A stretch of 54,708 nt of DNA from Clostridium celatum DSM 1785. GTDB taxonomy: Bacteria > Bacillota > Clostridia > Clostridiales > Clostridiaceae. How positions within the stretch are numbered: the first letter of the stretch is position 1; every line of letters starts with the position of its first letter. Shown one piece after another: positions 53,201 through 54,708 of this stretch. The notes beneath the pieces are model-generated. The model saw only the letters and a program-made list of their open reading frames with translations. It was not told where the DNA came from and ran no database searches. Made by a program: the position numbers and the translations under genes. The DNA is taken from positions 1 through 54,708 of the forward strand of contig NZ_KB291626.1 in NCBI RefSeq assembly GCF_000320405.1. Direction: 5' to 3'.

Positions 53201-54708
53201 AATGGTGTTAAGGATTTTGGAGTGTCAATGATGATTAATACTACAGATTCTAATGCAACATTATTATCGCAAGGTGAGGAATATTCTTTAAGAATTAATG
53301 AATCTGGAAACTTAGAATTTACATCTAATGGCGTAACGGCTATATCAAAGGTTGCTATAAATGATGGAGAATGGAATGATATCACTGCAGTAAGAGAAAA
53401 TAGTGGTCTATTAAAAATCTATGTAAATGGAGAGTTAGATAGTTCTGCTTTTGATGAAACTTTAGGTATAAAAGACATACAAAAGGCTCCAATAACTCTT
53501 GGTAGTGAAGAATTTATAGGAGAAATTTCTCATGTTATTGTAAGAGATGTAGCACTAGCTTATGATGAAGTGGAAACTGTTTTCGAAGAAGGCGGGATTA
53601 CTGAAGGAAATAAGATCCCTCAATCTCAAATGACTATATTTGCTACAAGTGAAGAAAATGGAAGTGAGGTTAACTTAAAGGAAAATGCCATTGATGGAAA
53701 TAAAAATACTTTCTGGCAATCGTCTACAAGTAAAGATAATACTGTTGAAAGACAATATTTAACTTTAGATTTAGGAAAATTATATAATGTATCACAAGTA
53801 GACTATACAGCAAGATATCATGAAAGCCTTGGATTGAATTGCACTGGTAATATTCTAGAGTATGTTATTGAAACAAGTATTGATGGTGAAAATTGGATAG
53901 AAGTAAGTAAAGGACGTACTTCAACTGAAAATGCAACAACAGAAATAGCATTTAATGCTATTGAGGCACAGTATGTTCGTATTTCAGCAGACACAACTTA
54001 TCATTGGCAAGATGCGTTAAGAAATACAACTGTTTCTGTGGCAGAAATAAATGTTTATGGTGATGAAGTAAAAGAAGAAGAGGCAACAAATATTGCACTA
54101 AATAAAAAAATAACTGGTTACTGGACAAAGGATAATTCATTAGTTGATGTAAATAAGGATAAGCCATTAACTAATATAGTATCAGGAAATAAGGAATTAG
54201 GGGATTATTCTGATTTTGGAAGTGATAATAGAGCTGAATCTTCATATATTCAAATTGATTTAGATGGTAGATATGATATTGAATCTATGAATTTATATCG
54301 TTATTGGCAAGATGGAAGAACTTATAATGGAACTGTTATAGCTATTTCAGAAAAAGAAGATTTTTCTGAAAGTACTATAGTATATAACTCAGATTCAGAA
54401 AATTTCCATGGTTTAGGAAGTGGAACTGATTCAACTTACGCAGAGACATCAGAAGGAAAAACTATAGAGTTTAATGCTACTACTGGAAGGTATGTAAGAG
54501 TTTATATGCATGGAAGTAATTCTGGAAACACAAATCATATCGTTGAGCTAGAGGTTATGGGAAAAGAATCCAAAGGAGAAATTCCAGAAAAACCAGAAAT
54601 TCCAGAGACAGAACAAACTGGAATTAACTTAATAGCACCAACAGAAGTGGCAGTTGGAAAAGATTTTGAACTTAGGGTAAACTTAAGCGACATAAAAGAA
54701 AATATGTA
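50207..54708 (+). CDS. secreted multimodular clan GH-D glycosidase with CBM32 modules (3' end outside window)
   Basis: The first 1500 residues are seen and the frame is open at the right edge. A signal peptide (about 1-28, ending near TNATT) is followed by a CBM32/F5-8C discoidin module (about 108-236). Then comes a GH36/GH27-like barrel (about 245-855) with the clan GH-D nucleophile Asp577 in YWKIDGN and a candidate acid/base Asp651 in NSQDVGF. An Ig-like segment (about 863-951), a LamG-like module (about 960-1125), two more CBM32 modules (about 1137-1285 and 1290-1455), a proline-rich linker and the start of a cohesin-like domain (from about 1470) follow. This resembles the modular mucin- and glycan-degrading enzymes of C. 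perfringens. Alpha-galactosidase or alpha-N-acetylgalactosaminidase activity is likely but not provable here. The start is GTG 50207 after GGGGGAAGAG. Confidence 0.85.
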   Translation, partial: MRFNKRVAALVAMTVITSTLSNFTVTNATTVNPVSIVEVQNTITIGNEYMERVFSIKNNKLSTLTLNNKRANNIFELSASSEEFVIGLVNEVNRGWEILSTDSEETSSENGASANAIDGDISTMWHTKYSGSVDAYPHHLAVNLGEEKELEGFTYTPRQSGNNGDIKEYEFYVSNDGENWGEPISSGEFTYSGKNKIEIRFNQPVSGQYIKLVGLSAVNGQNFAACAELDILEVGAVETDESEFQIKSSDLTIADIITEDSANRQGKKVAFKFEPINKNGVNWDITMNVVMEDGDHFMRKYLEISCDDPSARIDYIDLEHLKLNESVEQEWSRPQTEGAMMLNSYQMALGQPIYIDGMFLGCEFPVTDNQILSDRTAQIKYYSGREFEDLEKTTDGKFVTWQTVVGAARSTDQSVIQTDFFEYIDEIATRTDFRKQYNSWYDHMMNITAENIEGSFYEIEKGLSQYGIEPLDSYVVDDGWNNYDADFWSFNSKFPNELYDSKEQAQNFGSNFGLWLGPRGGYNYNYKFGKQMEAAGTGGFNPSSGDICVGDHNYVENITNLFLDYMNRFDINYWKIDGNVSHPCPVKTHGHVTGGENGMYMLTETWESWIDIFAKMREFNPDVFINLTCYVNPSPWFLQWVNTVWLQNSQDVGFTGGSVDGSMMDAMITYRDGRYYDFYESRELQFPAANIYNHDPINGNTNKVNGQTVQMNEEQFEKYLYMIMTRGTSFWELYYSFNLMNEGKWMVNSEVLKWGEENFDILRNAKLIGNASAGSGNVYGYSSWAEDKGVISLRNPSSTKQSYTITLDRLIGVGEGASNMVKSTVYPYGVPEENTTYNYGDTITVELEPYEVLVWQFGDADTNPAEIVEVKAEDANTILVEFNERVLADAANYSIEDNIITDAEILMNRRTVKLTLENDLEVGKEYSIKIKNTSDLAENTTSKDVTFKLYEDNKIVVVNGKEDLKNASSLKEGKGPVENIKSLMLDRNKFEVNSSNSVNGVKDFGVSMMINTTDSNATLLSQGEEYSLRINESGNLEFTSNGVTAISKVAINDGEWNDITAVRENSGLLKIYVNGELDSSAFDETLGIKDIQKAPITLGSEEFIGEISHVIVRDVALAYDEVETVFEEGGITEGNKIPQSQMTIFATSEENGSEVNLKENAIDGNKNTFWQSSTSKDNTVERQYLTLDLGKLYNVSQVDYTARYHESLGLNCTGNILEYVIETSIDGENWIEVSKGRTSTENATTEIAFNAIEAQYVRISADTTYHWQDALRNTTVSVAEINVYGDEVKEEEATNIALNKKITGYWTKDNSLVDVNKDKPLTNIVSGNKELGDYSDFGSDNRAESSYIQIDLDGRYDIESMNLYRYWQDGRTYNGTVIAISEKEDFSESTIVYNSDSENFHGLGSGTDSTYAETSEGKTIEFNATTGRYVRVYMHGSNSGNTNHIVELEVMGKESKGEIPEKPEIPETEQTGINLIAPTEVAVGKDFELRVNLSDIKENM

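Overview
The window is AT-rich DNA (roughly 70% or more A+T, with strong AGGAGG-type ribosome sites, short intergenic gaps and many hairpin-plus-T-run terminators). This fits a Clostridium sensu stricto chromosome from a saccharolytic anaerobe of the C. perfringens / septicum / tertium type. The species is not assigned. I see no phage, insertion sequence, CRISPR array, rRNA or tRNA gene; it reads as chromosome with some decayed genes.

Layout. 1-2113 (minus) is a VTC-domain / DUF4956 / CotH-kinase operon cut by the left edge, divergent from an OmpR-type two-component system (2278-4185). A frameshifted DedA gene and a second two-component system (5161-8068) follow, sharing an upstream motif, then a cation/proton antiporter. 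9442-14601 is a coherent nitrosative/oxidative stress island: DUF1858 redox protein, hybrid cluster protein (hcp), cupin, an unknown 212-residue protein plus hemerythrin, and a single-domain globin divergent from an NsrR-like regulator. 14680-16630 is a MATE exporter with its MarR regulator. 16735-20507 is a fructose operon (fruR-fruK-fruA), with fruK broken by two single-base indels. Then come nhaA, a bacterial GH3-type acyl-adenylase, an EamA transporter, a YdeI gene fossil, a CmpB-like membrane protein and a FliB-type lysine methylase.

27180-29266 is a T-box-controlled Lrp plus aminotransferase unit. 29381-31706 is a DXS-like transketolase-family gene with a MerR regulator, behind a promoter with the 19-bp spacer typical of MerR activation. 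32013-33467 is a 6-phospho-beta-glucosidase. 33536-36401 is a LysR (frameshifted) / ubiX (deleted remnant) / ubiD locus. Next are a PHP phosphoesterase, two tandem HAD phosphatases, a tiny membrane peptide, a ZIP transporter, DUF554, a LiaF-like protein, a CoA-disulfide reductase-like flavoprotein, DUF1846, a GH25-LysM lysozyme, RNase J, an uncharacterised protein, and the first 1500 codons of a very large secreted clan GH-D glycosidase with CBM32 modules and the start of a cohesin-like domain.

The strongest new signals are these. (1) Two CRP/FNR-type palindromes (GTATC-ATTT-GTTAC and GTAAC-AAAT-GTTAC) lie at exactly the same distance from their -10 boxes, tying hcp to an unknown gene plus hemerythrin. 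(2) A 24-11-24 perfect inverted repeat fills the globin/nsrR divergent promoter. (3) The MerR-type promoter sits before a divergent DXS paralogue. (4) A ubiX gene is reduced to its two ends, still overlapping ubiD. (5) Four single-base frameshifts lie at or next to short base runs and may be assembly errors.
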